Source: an uncultured Clostridia bacterium (GTDB taxonomy: Bacteria > Bacillota > Clostridia > Christensenellales > Borkfalkiaceae). Taken from it: 64,000 nucleotides of DNA. The stretch spans positions 24,286 through 88,285 of the forward strand of contig CASEDP010000005.1 in assembly GCA_949286835.1 (NCBI GenBank). Direction: 5' to 3'. Below, one piece after another: positions 45,217 through 56,280 of the stretch. Within the stretch, counting starts at the first letter, position 1, and every line of letters begins with the position of its first letter. Both the position numbers and the translations under genes were made by a program. Under the pieces are notes generated by a model. That model saw nothing but the letters and a program-made list of their open reading frames with translations. It was not told where the DNA came from and did no database searches.

Positions 45217-48200
45217 TTACTTATCCTCGTCCTCGTCGCCGTCCTCGTCGAAGAGCGTGAACTTGTCTTCGAGGTCGTCATCGTCGCCGAAGTCGTCCAT
45301 ATCCTCGTCGGAGAAGAGCTCCTTGGAGGCAAAATCGTCCTCGTCGTCGTTGTCGAATATGGAGATATCCTCCATATCCTCGTCCTCCTCTTCGGCGTCG
45401 GAAGAGATGTCGTACTCCTCTTCGGGTATCTGGTTCTCTCTGTCCTCTGCCTCCCTTGCCTTTGCGGAGGGAATGGCTTCGTCCTCGTCGTCGAGCTCCC
45501 TTATTATGAGTTCTTCATTGTTTTCGGTGAGCACCTTGACGTCGAGCGCGAGCGACTGAAGCTCCTTTAAGAGCACCTTGAACGCTTCGGGTATGCCCGG
45601 TTCGGAGATGTTATTGCCCTTTACTATGCTCTCATACGTCTTGACACGGCCGACGATGTCGTCCGACTTGACGGTGAGAATTTCCTGAAGGACGTGAGCC
45701 GCGCCGTATGCCTCCAGCGCCCAGACTTCCATTTCGCCGAAACGCTGTCCGCCGAACTGCGCCTTGCCGCCGAGGGGCTGCTGCGTAACTAAGCTGTAAG
45801 GACCTATCGAACGCGCGTGTATCTTGTCGTCGACAAGGTGAATGAGCTTAATCATATACTGTACGCCGACGGTGACCCTGTTTTCAAAGGGTTCGCCCGT
45901 TCTGCCGTCGTAGACCTGAATTTTGCCGTCTACCTTGCCTTCGGGATTGAGTATGTTGTTTTCCTTGAATAGCTGCTTGATATCCTGCTCGGTAGCGCCG
46001 TCGAATACGGGGGTTGCTATCTTCCAGCCGAGCTGCTTGCAGACAAGCCCGAGGTGCACTTCGAGCACCTGACCGATATTCATTCGGGAAGGCACGCCGA
46101 GGGGGTTGAGCACGATCTGCAAAGGCGTGCCGTCTGCGAGGAAGGGCATATCCGCCTGGGGAAGTACGCGCGAAATGACGCCCTTGTTTCCGTGGCGGCC
46201 TGCCATCTTGTCGCCGACCTGAACCTTACGCTTCTGCGCGATGTATACCCTTACGAGCTTGGAAACGCCGGGCGCGAGTTCGTCCTTGTTCTCCCTTGTG
46301 AATACCTTTACGTCTACGACTATGCCGCCTTCGCCGTGAGGCACCTTGAGGGATGTGTCCCTGACTTCCCTTGCCTTTTCGCCGAAGATTGCGCGTAAAA
46401 GCCTCTCTTCGGGTGTGAGTTCGGTTTCGCCCTTGGGCGTTACCTTACCTACGAGGATATCGCCGGGATGAACTTCTGCGCCCACCCTGACAATGCCGTA
46501 TTCGTCGAGGTCCTTGAGCGCGTCCTCGCCGACGTTGGGGATATCCCTGGTTATCTCTTCTTCGCCGAGCTTGGTATCCCTTGCCTCGGTTTCGTGTTCT
46601 TCGATGTGGATTGACGTGAATACGTCGTCCTGCACCAGCTTTTCGGAGATGAGGATTGCGTCCTCGTAGTTGTAGCCCTCCCACTCCATATAGCCGATGA
46701 GGATATTCTTGCCGAGCGCCAGCTCGCCGTTGCACGTTGCGGGACCGTCGGCAATTATTTCGCCCTTTTCAACCCTGTCGCCCGTGTTGACGATGGGGCG
46801 CTGGTTGAGACAGGTGTTCTGGTTGGAGCGCTCGAACTTCTTGAGCTTGTACTCGGTTACGAGCCCGCTGTCCTCCCTTATCTTTATGAGGTCTGACGCG
46901 CAGCCTACTACCGTGCCCGCTTCCTTTGCCCTGATGATGACGCCGCTGTCCCTTGCGATTGCCGCCTCTATGCCCGTTGCGACGATAGCGCTTTCTGTCT
47001 TCATAAGGGGAACTGCCTGACGCTGCATGTTGGAGCCCATCAGCGCACGGTTGGTATCGTCGTTCTCGAGGAAGGGTATGAGCGCCGTTGCAACCGAAAC
47101 GAGCTGCTTGGGCGAAACGTCCATATAGTCCATATGGTCGGGCGTGAGCTGGGTGATGAGGTCGCGGTGACGGCAGCCGACGTGCTTGTTGACGAAGTGA
47201 TTGTTCTCGTCAAGAGGTTCGTTTGCCTGTGCCACGACATACCTGTCCTCTTCGTCCGCCGTCAGATAGTCGACGTGGTCGGTGACGGTCGCAATGCCGT
47301 TTTCATCCTTTACGACCTTTCTGTAAGGGCTCATAATAAAGCCGTATTCGTTTACCCTCGAGAAGGTTGCAAGCGAGGAGATAAGGCCGATGTTCTGACC
47401 TTCGGGCGTCTCTATGGGGCACAGTCTGCCGTAGTGCGAGTGGTGAACGTCGCGGACTTCAAAGGTTGCGCGGTCGCGGTTGAGACCGCCGGGACCGAGC
47501 GCGGACAGCTTTCTCTTATGCGTAAGTTCTGCCGCGGGGTTGGTCTGGTCCATAAACTGGGAGAGCTGGGAAGAGCCGAAGAACTCCCTTATGACCGCCG
47601 ACACGGGACGGACGTTGACAAGCCCCGAAGGGGTGACTTCCATTGCGTCCTGCGTTGCCATTCTCTCCTTGATGAGCTTTTCGAGGCGGGAAATGCCTAT
47701 TCTGAGCTGGTTGGTGAGAAGTTCGCCGACAGAGCGCACGCGCCTGTTGCCGAGGTGGTCGATATTGTCTATCGTGCCGATACCGTACTGCAGGTCGATG
47801 TTGGTCGAGATTGCAGCGACGATATCGTCGACGGTGATGTGCTTGTGGTTGAGCTTTTCGACGATGGGCTTGATTGCCTTCTTTTCGTCAGCCCGGAGAG
47901 CTTCGACGTCGCTTTCGAGCAGGTGGTTGAACACCTTGCAGGCTTCGACGAACTTTATGCGCTGTTCTCTCCTCTTTTCCCTGTTCTTCTTCTCTTCGGG
48001 CTTTTCGTCCTCGGTTTCGAGAACTTCCGCCGTGTAGTAGATTGCATTTATCCTGTCGAGGTACTTGATTGCCACCTCTTCGCAGGTCTGCGTTCTGCAC
48101 TCTGCGGCAATCTCCTTCATAAACGCGAAGTTGGGATAATATACGGTGGGAAGAAGCCCGAATATCTTGGGGTTCTTGTCGGAGAGGGCAGACCACTGGA

Positions 48201-49242
48201 CGGTGTTGTTGGCGATAATCTTGTGCCTGATTTCGCCCTGCTCCTTGTCGTTGACGAGGACGAATACCTCGTTAACGCCAGCATTCTGCATTTCAAACGC
48301 CTTCTCTTCGGAGACGGTTTCGCCGGCGCTTGCAATAAGTTCGCCCGTTTCGGGATTGAACACGTCGTCTGCGAGCTTGCAGCCGGGAAGACGGTATGCG
48401 AGGTTGAGCTTCTTGTTGAACTTATACCTGCCTACCTTTACAACGTCGTACCTTCTGGGGTCGAAGAAGAGATTGTTGAGGTGCTGCCTTACCGAAGCTT
48501 CGGTGGGAACTTCGCCGGGGCGGAGCTTTCTGTACAGCTCGATAAGACCGTCGCTCTCGCTCTTGGTCGTGTCCTTTGCGATGGTGTTGAGTATCATCTT
48601 GTCGTCGGCAAACAGGTCGCAGATTGCCCTATCGGACCCGAAGCCGAGCGCCCTCAAGAGCACGGTGGAACAGATTTTACGCTTCCTGTCGACGTGAACC
48701 CACTGAACGCCCTGGGCATCCTGCTCGAGCTCCAGCCAGGCGCCCCTGTTGGGAATGACGGTGGTGCCGTACATCTCCTTGCCGGTCTTGTCCCTCTCCA
48801 TTGCGTTGTACGCGCCGGGTGAACGGACGAGCTGGGAGACGATTACGCGCTCCGCACCGTTGATGATGAAAGAGCCGGACTCGGTCATAAGGGGGAATTC
48901 GCCCATAAACACGTCCTGTTCGATAATCTCTTCCTTTACCTTGTTGTTGAGCCTTACCTTGACGTGCAGGGGAAGCGCATATGTCGCGTCCCTGTTGCGG
49001 CATTCCTTTTCGTCGTACTTGGGTTTCTCGTCGAACCAATGGTCGAGGAAATAGAGCTCGTAGTGGTCCGAATAGTCCACGATGGGCGAGAAATCTTCGA
49101 ACACTTCGGAGATGCCCTCGTTTATGAAGGTCTCGTAGCTCGATTTCTGGATTTCAACGAGGTCGGGTATGTCGATGACTTCATTGATTTTGCCGAACTT
49201 TCTTCTTTCGGTTTTGCCATACTTGTGAACGGGTAAATCCAT
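45217..49242 (-). CDS. rpoB: RNA polymerase beta subunit with a long acidic tail
   Basis: 1341 residues. Seen: the rifampicin-pocket region [20 protein letters not shown] then [31 protein letters not shown], and [21 protein letters not shown] near the C-terminus. Beyond that the last 100 residues or so are almost all acidic ([31 protein letters not shown]), which is longer than most RpoB. AAGGAG lies before the ATG. No rplJ-rplL genes precede it; its promoter is about 330 nt upstream, in the gap shared with the divergent S4 gene. Confidence 0.98.
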   Translation of the reverse strand: MDLPVHKYGKTERRKFGKINEVIDIPDLVEIQKSSYETFINEGISEVFEDFSPIVDYSDHYELYFLDHWFDEKPKYDEKECRNRDATYALPLHVKVRLNNKVKEEIIEQDVFMGEFPLMTESGSFIINGAERVIVSQLVRSPGAYNAMERDKTGKEMYGTTVIPNRGAWLELEQDAQGVQWVHVDRKRKICSTVLLRALGFGSDRAICDLFADDKMILNTIAKDTTKSESDGLIELYRKLRPGEVPTEASVRQHLNNLFFDPRRYDVVKVGRYKFNKKLNLAYRLPGCKLADDVFNPETGELIASAGETVSEEKAFEMQNAGVNEVFVLVNDKEQGEIRHKIIANNTVQWSALSDKNPKIFGLLPTVYYPNFAFMKEIAAECRTQTCEEVAIKYLDRINAIYYTAEVLETEDEKPEEKKNREKRREQRIKFVEACKVFNHLLESDVEALRADEKKAIKPIVEKLNHKHITVDDIVAAISTNIDLQYGIGTIDNIDHLGNRRVRSVGELLTNQLRIGISRLEKLIKERMATQDAMEVTPSGLVNVRPVSAVIREFFGSSQLSQFMDQTNPAAELTHKRKLSALGPGGLNRDRATFEVRDVHHSHYGRLCPIETPEGQNIGLISSLATFSRVNEYGFIMSPYRKVVKDENGIATVTDHVDYLTADEEDRYVVAQANEPLDENNHFVNKHVGCRHRDLITQLTPDHMDYMDVSPKQLVSVATALIPFLENDDTNRALMGSNMQRQAVPLMKTESAIVATGIEAAIARDSGVIIRAKEAGTVVGCASDLIKIREDSGLVTEYKLKKFERSNQNTCLNQRPIVNTGDRVEKGEIIADGPATCNGELALGKNILIGYMEWEGYNYEDAILISEKLVQDDVFTSIHIEEHETEARDTKLGEEEITRDIPNVGEDALKDLDEYGIVRVGAEVHPGDILVGKVTPKGETELTPEERLLRAIFGEKAREVRDTSLKVPHGEGGIVVDVKVFTRENKDELAPGVSKLVRVYIAQKRKVQVGDKMAGRHGNKGVISRVLPQADMPFLADGTPLQIVLNPLGVPSRMNIGQVLEVHLGLVCKQLGWKIATPVFDGATEQDIKQLFKENNILNPEGKVDGKIQVYDGRTGEPFENRVTVGVQYMIKLIHLVDDKIHARSIGPYSLVTQQPLGGKAQFGGQRFGEMEVWALEAYGAAHVLQEILTVKSDDIVGRVKTYESIVKGNNISEPGIPEAFKVLLKELQSLALDVKVLTENNEELIIRELDDEDEAIPSAKAREAEDRENQIPEEEYDISSDAEEEDEDMEDISIFDNDDEDDFASKELFSDEDMDDFGDDDDLEDKFTLFDEDGDEDEDK

Positions 49243-49578
49243 TAAGTAATTACTCCTTTTTTTTGTTTATTTCACGTGTTGGCGATTATGCGTATATATC
49301 TTTTCACCGCAAAAAATCTTACGTTTCGCAATTGAAGGCAAAGGGCGGGAAAGTGCGCCTTTTCAAAAAATGCAAACACCCCTTGACAAATTCCGCCGCC
49401 ACGAAAATTTTTCAAAGCTTGAAAGATTTTGTCTTTTACCCTTTACTTTTATAATAATATAGTGTATAATCTACCTTGTTACAGGTCGGTTTTGCACCTG
49501 TTTATGCCCGAAATTACTGTCATTTTTTACCAACAAAGGGTAAAAATGGGTATTAAGAGCATTGTAATACAGCATAGT

Positions 49579-49607
49579 ATTATAAATTATCGCAACAGCG
49601 TTGTCAA
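49579..49607 (-). promoter_or_regulatory. Consensus promoter of rpoB-rpoC with long leader
   Basis: TTGACA (49607-49602), 17-bp spacer, TATAAT (49584-49579). Start near 49572 gives a leader of about 330 nt before rpoB. The 49243-49578 stretch has no gene. It contains AT-rich sequence, a GC-rich patch near 49340-49400 and a second weaker promoter-like TTGCGG/CATAAT near 49287-49314. Confidence 0.75.
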
Positions 49608-49632
49608 GTAATTTTAAAAGGGTTCTGAATTT

Positions 49633-49875
49633 ATGCGCATAGACAAATTCCTCAAGGTTTCGAGAATACTCAAAAGGCGCACGGTCGCGCGGGAGGCGTG
49701 CGACGGCGGCAAGGTAATAATAAACGGCAGGGAGGTCAAGCCCTCCCACCCCGTAAAAGAGGGCGACATCGTGGAGATCGACTACGCGACGGGCGTGCTG
49801 AAGTTCGAGGTGTTGAAGGTCAGGGAAACGGTCAAAAAGGACGAAGCGGCGTCGCTTTACGAGATAAAGGAATAG
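49633..49875 (+). CDS. rqcP: S4-domain RNA-binding protein (RqcP/YabO-like)
   Basis: 80 residues with the S4 fold: MRIDKFLKVSRILKRRTVAR, then ACDGGKVIINGREVKPSHPV and VEIDYATG. This small family (RqcP in Firmicutes, Hsp15 in others) binds the large ribosomal subunit and assists Ala-tailing rescue of stalled chains. Only 25 bp separate its start from the divergent rpoB promoter. First of a plus-strand group running to radA and beyond. Confidence 0.9.
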   Translation: MRIDKFLKVSRILKRRTVAREACDGGKVIINGREVKPSHPVKEGDIVEIDYATGVLKFEVLKVRETVKKDEAASLYEIKE

Positions 49876-49880
49876 CTTAA

Positions 49881-50942
49881 ATGAGTGTGTTTAAATTCAG
49901 GTACGAGAAGGGCGACCTTCAGCCTTCAAACTTCATAATGCTCACCGTCGCGGGCATTATAAACGCGACGGGCGTTACGCTCTTCCTCGCGCCGGTAAAC
50001 CTCTACGACAGCGGCGTTTCCGGTCTTTCGATGTTCCTCGATATGCTGATCGCGCCTATGCCGCTGTGGTCGTGGCTGCTCATCATCAACTTCCCCATAT
50101 TCCTCTTCGGAATGAAAAAGCAGGGCGTGGCGTTTACTGTATATTCGCTGTACGCCATACTCATATACTCGCTTACTTCTATGGTGTTCCAGAACATTAT
50201 TCCCGCATACTTTGAGGAGTTCTTTGCCAACGGCTCTCCCATAGCGGGCAAAGAGGTCATTTTATGTTCGGTATTCGGCGGAATGCTCTCCGGAATAGGC
50301 AGCGGAATGACCATACGATACGGCGGCACGATGGACGGAATGGAGACGCTTGCGGTAATCTTCTCCAAACGGCTCAATATGACCGTGGGCAACTTCGTGA
50401 TGATATTCAACGTGATTTTGTATATATCCATAGGCGCGACCGTTATGGGTATGGGCACGGGCGACTTTACCGTTCCCCTCTTCTCTATAATAGCCTACTA
50501 CGTAAACGGCAAGGCAGTCGACTTCATATCCCAGGGCATAGACCAGGCGAAGGGCGCGATTATAATAACCACCGAATACGATACCGTTGCCTCCGCCCTC
50601 TCTGCGGAGTTCGGCAGGGGACTGACGATAATAGACGCCAAGGGCTATTATTCGCAGTCAGACAAGAAGTTCATTTACTGCGTGGTAAACCGCTTCCAGG
50701 TTGCCAAGCTGAGGAACATAGTTTCAAAATACGACAGGCACGCATTCGTGACCATCAACGACATTGCCGACGTATTCGGGACCAGCGTTAAAAATTCCAG
50801 GCTGACCGACAAGAGGCGCAGGGAAAAGTTGCAGCGCCTTAAGCTTGCGGCAAGACAGGCACAAGAAACTGACGACGGCGCAGACGCGCCCGGCGAAAGG
50901 ACGGAAAGCACGGTTGAAAAGACTACGGAGACAGAAAAGTGA
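49881..50942 (+). CDS. YitT family membrane protein (DUF2179)
   Basis: 353 residues. N-terminal half has five or six membrane segments (ASNFIMLTVAGIINATGVTL-like start, then LYDSGVSGLSMFLDML, SGIGSGMTIRYGGTMDGMET). Cytoplasmic C-terminal DUF2179 domain (about 215-300: KGAIIITTEYDTVASALSAE, DKKFIYCVVNRFQ). The last 50 residues are charged and low in complexity (TDKRRREKLQRLKLAARQAQ...), an extension not usual in the family. Function of YitT proteins is not established. It overlaps the ispDF start by 4 bp. Confidence 0.88.
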   Translation: MSVFKFRYEKGDLQPSNFIMLTVAGIINATGVTLFLAPVNLYDSGVSGLSMFLDMLIAPMPLWSWLLIINFPIFLFGMKKQGVAFTVYSLYAILIYSLTSMVFQNIIPAYFEEFFANGSPIAGKEVILCSVFGGMLSGIGSGMTIRYGGTMDGMETLAVIFSKRLNMTVGNFVMIFNVILYISIGATVMGMGTGDFTVPLFSIIAYYVNGKAVDFISQGIDQAKGAIIITTEYDTVASALSAEFGRGLTIIDAKGYYSQSDKKFIYCVVNRFQVAKLRNIVSKYDRHAFVTINDIADVFGTSVKNSRLTDKRRREKLQRLKLAARQAQETDDGADAPGERTESTVEKTTETEK

Positions 50943-52078
50943 GGATAAGCGCAATAATCTGCGCGGCGGGTTCGGGCGAGAGAGCGGGCTTTGAAAAGAA
51001 CAAGCTGCTTGTGCCCTTTCTCGGCGCAAATCCGCTTTACTATAGCCTCAAGGCATTTGAGGGGCTTGCGGACGAGATAATAGTAACTTCCTCCCCCCGC
51101 GACAGAGAGGAAATTAAAATTTTAGCCGCGGCTTTCGGCGGCAGGGCGGTCGGGGGCGGCGCCACGCGCACGGAGAGCGTATTCAACGCGCTCAAGCACG
51201 TCACGGGCGACATCGTGCTGATACACGACGGCGCACGTCCGTTTGTGACGGGGGAACAGATTGAAGGCGTAATAGACTGCGTAAAGCAGTACGGCAGCGG
51301 CATACTCGCAATGCCCGCCGTGGATACGGTTGCCGTTGCGGAAGACGGCGTGATTGCCGCAGTTCCGCAGCGGGACAATATTTATAACATTCAGACGCCG
51401 CAGGGTTTTTTTGCGGAGGACATAAAGAGCGCCTATGACCGCGCAATGCAGGATGGCGGCACCTTCACCGACGACGGGAGCGTATATACAAAATATGTAA
51501 GACCCGCGCGCATATGTCCGAAGGGCAGCGCGGCGAACAGAAAGCTTACATTTAAGGAGGACTTTACCTCTCCCCTTCCCCCCGTGCCTTCGACCGACGG
51601 CGGCAGGGCGGGCATAGGAGTTGACGTGCACGCCTTCGGCAGGGAGCGGGACTTTGTGACGCTGTGCGGGGTTAAAATACCCTGCGACAGCGGATTGATT
51701 GCCCACAGCGACGGCGACGTGGCCGTGCACGCCGTTATGGACGCAATACTCTCCGCGGCGGGGCTCAAGGACATAGGCAACTACTTCCCCGACACAGACC
51801 CCGCATACAGCGGCGCAGACAGCATCGGTCTGTTGAGGCGCGTCGTCGAAATGATAGGCAAAAAGGGGCTGAAGGTCGCAGGGCTTTCGGTGACAATTCA
51901 GGCAGAAAAGCCGCGTCTTAAAGCTCATATAGACGAGATGAGGCATAACCTTGCCGCGACGACGGGCGCGGACGAAGGGCGCGTTTCGGTCGGCGCGGGC
52001 ACCTGCGAAAAGCTGGGCTTTGTGGGCGAGGGGCTGGGCATATGCGCATATTGCTGCGCCGTGCTCGAAGATAAATGA
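50939..52078 (+). CDS. ispDF: Bifunctional IspD-IspF of the MEP isoprenoid pathway
   Basis: 379 residues, two enzymes in one chain. Residues 1-215: IspD (CDP-methylerythritol synthase) with ICAAGSGERAGFEKNK, HDGARPFV and QTPQGF. Residues 225-379: IspF (MECDP synthase) with GIGVDVHAF (metal-binding Asp and His), AHSDGDVAVHAVMDAIL, DIGNYFPDTDP and ATT...GEGLGICAYC. GTG start at 50939 overlaps the previous stop (GTGA). The fusion is known in several lineages; here the intermediate enzyme IspE must be encoded elsewhere. Confidence 0.96.
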   Translation: MRISAIICAAGSGERAGFEKNKLLVPFLGANPLYYSLKAFEGLADEIIVTSSPRDREEIKILAAAFGGRAVGGGATRTESVFNALKHVTGDIVLIHDGARPFVTGEQIEGVIDCVKQYGSGILAMPAVDTVAVAEDGVIAAVPQRDNIYNIQTPQGFFAEDIKSAYDRAMQDGGTFTDDGSVYTKYVRPARICPKGSAANRKLTFKEDFTSPLPPVPSTDGGRAGIGVDVHAFGRERDFVTLCGVKIPCDSGLIAHSDGDVAVHAVMDAILSAAGLKDIGNYFPDTDPAYSGADSIGLLRRVVEMIGKKGLKVAGLSVTIQAEKPRLKAHIDEMRHNLAATTGADEGRVSVGAGTCEKLGFVGEGLGICAYCCAVLEDK

Positions 52079-52119
52079 CCGTCGCCGCAACATTAAGGAC
52101 GCAATTATTTTTTTGAAAT

Positions 52120-53490
52120 ATGGCTAAAACTTCTACAATATTCGTTTGCAGCGAGTGCGGCGCGACCAGCCCGAGGTGGCTGGGACGCTGTCCCTCCTGC
52201 GGGAAATTCAATACGCTTGCAGAGGAAGTCGCAACGCCCGAACCGCAGAAAACGGCGGCAAAAAAGAGCGTGTATTCCCTCCCCCTCGCACGCCCGCTTA
52301 AGGACATAGGTTATGAAAAATACGACCGCGTATCCTCGGGCATAGACGAGTTTGACACCGTTCTCGGCGGCGGCATAGTTTCGGGCTCGCTGATACTTTT
52401 GGGCGGCGACCCCGGCATAGGCAAATCGACAATACTAACCCAGATTGCCGCCAACCTCTCGAAGGGTCACAAGGTGCTCTATTTTTCCGCCGAGGAGAGC
52501 TGTTCGCAGGTGAAGATGAGGGCGGAAAGACTGAAGCTCGACTGCAGCGAAATGCTGCTTTTAAACGGCACCTGCATAGACAATCTCGAAGCCGAACTTG
52601 ACGGGGTGCAATATTGTGTGATAGACTCTGTTCAGGCGGTATATACCGACGACCTCTCCTCCTCTTCGGGCTCCGTCGGACAGGTAAGAGAGTGCGCGAC
52701 AAAGCTGATGAGGCTTGCCAAGAGCAGGAACATCACCTTCTTCATAATAGGTCACGTCACAAAGGAGGGCGCGCTGGCAGGTCCCAAGGTGCTTGAACAC
52801 ATTATGGACACCGTGCTCTACTTCGAGGGCGAAAACCAGGAAAATTACCGCATACTGCGCTCGGTCAAAAACCGTTTCGGCAACGTCTCCGAAGTGGGCG
52901 TATTCGAGATGACGGGCGAGGGAATTATACCCGTAAAGGACTATTCCGGCATATTCCTCTCCGAGAGCCGCGGCGAAGAGGCGGGCTGTACCGTAACCCC
53001 CGCGAGGACGGGCAACCGCTGTATGAACGTCGAAATTCAGACGCTGATTACCAAGACGGCGTTCGGGCAGGCGAGAAGAATGTCGCTGGGCATAGATTAT
53101 AACAAGCTGACGCTGCTTTTGGCCGTGCTTGAAAAGCGGTGCGGGATGTACTTTTCAGCACAGGACGTATACGTCAACGTTATGGGCGGAATAAAGCTGA
53201 ACGAACCTGCCTGCGACCTTGCGCTGTGCGCCGCGCTTGCCTCCTCCTACCTCGACAGACCGATAGACAGATATACCGCCGTGTTCGGCGAAGTTGGGCT
53301 GACGGGCGAAGTGCGCGCCGTGCAATATGCCGAAAAGCGCGTGCAGGAGTGCGTAAAGATGGGCTTCAAACGGGTGCTTCTGCCTGCGAAAAATATGAAA
53401 TCGGTGGGCAAATACGCCGACAAGATAAGCATTGTCCCCATACTTTATTTGGGTACGCTGATTAAAAATCTTTTCCCCAAGGAGGGCTGA
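52120..53490 (+). CDS. radA: DNA repair protein RadA (Sms)
   Basis: 456 residues. N-terminal zinc finger CSECGATSPRWLGRCPSCGK, RecA-like ATPase with Walker A GGDPGIGKST, the RadA-specific KNRFG motif, and a C-terminal Lon-protease-like domain (VNVMGGIKLNEPACDLALCA). Promotes branch migration of recombination intermediates. 41 bp after ispDF, and 3 bp before the kinase-like gene. Confidence 0.97.
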   Translation: MAKTSTIFVCSECGATSPRWLGRCPSCGKFNTLAEEVATPEPQKTAAKKSVYSLPLARPLKDIGYEKYDRVSSGIDEFDTVLGGGIVSGSLILLGGDPGIGKSTILTQIAANLSKGHKVLYFSAEESCSQVKMRAERLKLDCSEMLLLNGTCIDNLEAELDGVQYCVIDSVQAVYTDDLSSSSGSVGQVRECATKLMRLAKSRNITFFIIGHVTKEGALAGPKVLEHIMDTVLYFEGENQENYRILRSVKNRFGNVSEVGVFEMTGEGIIPVKDYSGIFLSESRGEEAGCTVTPARTGNRCMNVEIQTLITKTAFGQARRMSLGIDYNKLTLLLAVLEKRCGMYFSAQDVYVNVMGGIKLNEPACDLALCAALASSYLDRPIDRYTAVFGEVGLTGEVRAVQYAEKRVQECVKMGFKRVLLPAKNMKSVGKYADKISIVPILYLGTLIKNLFPKEG

Positions 53491-53493
53491 TAT

Positions 53494-54102
53494 ATGATAA
53501 TTACAATAAGCAGACAGTTCGGAAGCGGCGGCAGAGAGGTCGGCAAGCGCCTTGCAGACGCGTTAGGGCTCGAGTATTACGACAAACAGCTTGTCACCGA
53601 GATTGCAAAGAGCACCGAACTAAACGAAAACTACGTATCGGAAGTGCTGAAAAACGGCGGATACAGAAATTACGTTTTCTCCTTCGGCAGGAGTATACCG
53701 CTCATCGCAACCACTCCCAACACGATTACCGACATACTCGTGGCACAGCAGAAGATAATCAAGGTGATAGGCGAAAAGGGCGACTGCGTCATAGTAGGCA
53801 GAAGCGCGGACGCCATACTCTCCTCCCTCTCCCCCGTCAGAATTTTCGTGTATGCCGACGAGAAATCGCGCATAAAGAGATGCCGCGAGCGCGCGCCGGA
53901 AGATGAACATCTGACCGACAAACAGCTTATGAGAAAGATGAAGGAAATTGACAAGGGCAGAAGGAAATTGCACGAATTGTTTTCAAACTACCCGTGGGGC
54001 GACAAGGACGGATACGATTTGATGCTCAATACGTCGGATACCGACATAAAGAGCATTATCCCCCACCTTGCAAGCCTTGTCTGCGATTTCCACAACAAGT
54101 AA
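53494..54102 (+). CDS. Cytidylate kinase-like family protein
   Basis: 202 residues. Starts MIITISRQFGSGGREVGKRL, where the loop GSGGREVGK is the P-loop variant of the cytidylate-kinase-like (AAK6) family; later IVGRSADAIL and RIKRCRERAPEDEHL, the Arg-rich lid. Members phosphorylate a small nucleotide-like substrate, but the true substrate is not known and CMP kinase activity should not be assumed. Tight spacing to radA suggests co-transcription. Confidence 0.88.
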   Translation: MIITISRQFGSGGREVGKRLADALGLEYYDKQLVTEIAKSTELNENYVSEVLKNGGYRNYVFSFGRSIPLIATTPNTITDILVAQQKIIKVIGEKGDCVIVGRSADAILSSLSPVRIFVYADEKSRIKRCRERAPEDEHLTDKQLMRKMKEIDKGRRKLHELFSNYPWGDKDGYDLMLNTSDTDIKSIIPHLASLVCDFHNK

Positions 54103-54165
54103 TATTCAGACGGCAAGCCCGTAATTCGGGTCTGTAAAAAATGCGCAACCGAGTAATTTACAGGT

Positions 54166-55497
54166 ATGCAGATTATATTAAGTCAACATTTTACAATTAA
54201 AAAACTGCTTAAGCTCGTCTACCCGTCGGTAATTATGATGGTGTTCACCTCCATCTACGGCGTGGTAGACGGAATTTTTGTATCTAATTTCGTGGGCGAT
54301 ACGGCATTTGCCGCCGTCAATTTAATTATGCCCGTGATTATGGCATACGCTTCGGTCGGGTTTATGATAGGCGCGGGCGGCAGCGCGCTCGTCTCCAAAT
54401 TGCTCGGCGAGGGAAAACACGATGAGGCAAATTCCGTCTTTTCGCTGCTCGTATACACCACTGCAGTGCTGGGAGCAATCATCACCGCGGCGGGAATACT
54501 CTCCGTCCGTCCGCTCGCCATACTCTTCGGCGCGAAGGGCGCAACGCTCGAATACTGCACAAAATACGGCGTCGTATGCCTTTCGGGAATAACGCTCTTT
54601 ATGCTCCAGAACGTCTTTCAGAACCTCTTTCCCACTGCGGGAAAGCACAAGCTGGGGCTATTGGTGATAGTCATTGCTGGCGTCACAAACGCCATACTCG
54701 ACGCCGTGTTCCTTGCAGGGCTCAAGATGGGCGTAGAGGGCGCGGCGCTCGCCTCCGTGCTCGGGCAGGTGATAGGCGGACTTTCGCCCGTATTCTACTT
54801 TGCAATCAAACGTGACGGCATACTGCGCCTGGGCAGGGCAAAGATAGAGATTATGCCCATACTTAAGACCTTTTTCAACGGCTCTTCGGAGATGCTCACC
54901 AACCTGTCGCTGTCGCTCGTCAACATACTGTACAACTACCAGCTTATGCAACTCGTCGGCGAACAGGGCGTGGCGGCTTACGGCGTAATTATGTATATAG
55001 GCTTTATCTTCATCTCCGTATTCCTCGGCTATTCCGTCGGCGTGGCGCCCGTAGTGGGCTATAACTACGGCGCAGGCAACCGCGAAGAACTCAGGAGCGT
55101 ATTTAAAAAGAGCCTCGCCATAATTTCCGCCGCGGCGGTCACTATGTACGCCCTTGCAATGGCGCTGAATTACCCTCTGTGCAAGATATTCGTGGGGTAT
55201 AATCAAGAGCTGTTCAAACTGACCGCAAACGGCTTTATGCTGTATGCCTTTACCTATCTGCTTGCGGGGTTCAACATCTTCGGCTCCTCCTTCTTCACGG
55301 CGCTTAACAACGGGCTGATTTCGGCGATTATCTCCTTTTTAAGGACGCTGGCATTCCAGATTATCTGCATAATGTCAATGCCCGCAATGTTTGCCCTTAC
55401 GGGCGTATGGCTCGCAAACCCCGTCGCCGAGGCACTTTCGATAATGCTCGTTGCGGCGCTCATCTTCGCAAAACGCAAAAAATACGGCTATATGTGA
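54166..55497 (+). CDS. MATE family efflux transporter
   Basis: 443 residues, 12 membrane segments in two similar halves. Typical start LLKLVYPSVIMMVFTSIYGV then VDGIFVSNFVGDTAFAAVNL, and second-half FFNGSSEMLTNLSLSLVNIL with VAPVVGYNYGAGNREEL. Exports cationic compounds using an ion gradient; substrates unknown. 63 bp after the kinase-like gene; a strong terminator follows at 55563. An unrelated MATE remnant is at 17379-17468. Confidence 0.93.
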   Translation: MQIILSQHFTIKKLLKLVYPSVIMMVFTSIYGVVDGIFVSNFVGDTAFAAVNLIMPVIMAYASVGFMIGAGGSALVSKLLGEGKHDEANSVFSLLVYTTAVLGAIITAAGILSVRPLAILFGAKGATLEYCTKYGVVCLSGITLFMLQNVFQNLFPTAGKHKLGLLVIVIAGVTNAILDAVFLAGLKMGVEGAALASVLGQVIGGLSPVFYFAIKRDGILRLGRAKIEIMPILKTFFNGSSEMLTNLSLSLVNILYNYQLMQLVGEQGVAAYGVIMYIGFIFISVFLGYSVGVAPVVGYNYGAGNREELRSVFKKSLAIISAAAVTMYALAMALNYPLCKIFVGYNQELFKLTANGFMLYAFTYLLAGFNIFGSSFFTALNNGLISAIISFLRTLAFQIICIMSMPAMFALTGVWLANPVAEALSIMLVAALIFAKRKKYGYM

Positions 55498-55562
55498 TAA
55501 AAAATTAAGTTAATGCGCGTGCGCGTACGCGTAAATATTCTGCGGATATGCGCAAATGCACA

Positions 55563-55610
55563 CCGCCTCCGCCCGAACTTCTTTTCGGGCGGAGGCGCTT
55601 TTTTTTTAAT
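55563..55610 (+). terminator. Terminator after the MATE gene
   Basis: CGCCTCCGCCCGAA/TTCGGGCGGAGGCG, 14-bp stem with a short loop and nine T. Ahead of it, 55513-55532 is an alternating CG-rich stretch (GCGCGTGCGCGTACGCG). Confidence 0.95.
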
Positions 55611-55683
55611 TTACATAATATGGCAGACAAACGATGTATATTTGGAAAGCAGGGCGCGCAAGCTATGACTACGGAGGGCAAAT

Positions 55684-56280
55684 ATGCAATTTGACAAGAC
55701 CAAGACCTACTTCAATCTGGCGAGAGCTTTCGCGGGGGAAAGTCAGGCAGGGATGAGATATCAGCTCATTGCGGGGGAAGCAACCAAGCAGGGCTATATG
55801 TCGCTTGCGGACGAAATACGCGCAATAGCAAAGAACGAAACGGTACACGCGAGAAGATTTTTCGAGGAACTGACAAAGCGCGGCAGCAAGCTGGACAACA
55901 TAGTTCTGGACGCGGGGTATCCCTTTCACACGGGCGACTTGTGCCAGAGCCTGACGCTTGCCGCAAAAGACGAAAGCAGCGAAAACAGGGAAATTTACCC
56001 TGCCTTTGCAAGAGACGCCAAAGAGGAGGGCTATGGCGACGTGAGCGCGCTTTTCAATATGGTTGCCGAGGTAGAAAGACATCACGAACAGATATTTACC
56101 TACCTGGGCAATGCTATGAAAGAGGGTACGCTGTACAAGAACAATACCCCCATTCTGTACGTCTGCACGGAATGCGGGCATAAACTGACCTCTACCGAGG
56201 CTTGGGACATCTGCCCCCTCTGCAAGTCAAGTCAGGGCTATGTCGCGCTCAATTTGCCCTACGGAAAGGAGAAAATATGA
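55684..56280 (+). CDS. Rubrerythrin
   Basis: 198 residues. Ferritin-like di-iron domain with the glutamate ligands in FAGESQAGMRY, KNETVHARRF and EVERHHEQIF, then a C-terminal rubredoxin-like iron centre (YVCTECGHKL ... CPLCKSSQGYV). Reduces hydrogen peroxide in anaerobes with electrons from rubredoxin (40667-40822). GGAGG precedes ATG 55684. Its stop overlaps the start of a small Asn/Lys-rich ORF (ATGA). Confidence 0.95.
   Translation: MQFDKTKTYFNLARAFAGESQAGMRYQLIAGEATKQGYMSLADEIRAIAKNETVHARRFFEELTKRGSKLDNIVLDAGYPFHTGDLCQSLTLAAKDESSENREIYPAFARDAKEEGYGDVSALFNMVAEVERHHEQIFTYLGNAMKEGTLYKNNTPILYVCTECGHKLTSTEAWDICPLCKSSQGYVALNLPYGKEKI

Noticed and set aside
47134..48822. 562-codon plus-strand frame opposite rpoB
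   Set aside because: Shadow of rpoB; no ribosome binding site or recognisable domain. The same holds for 43807-45189 opposite rpoC.
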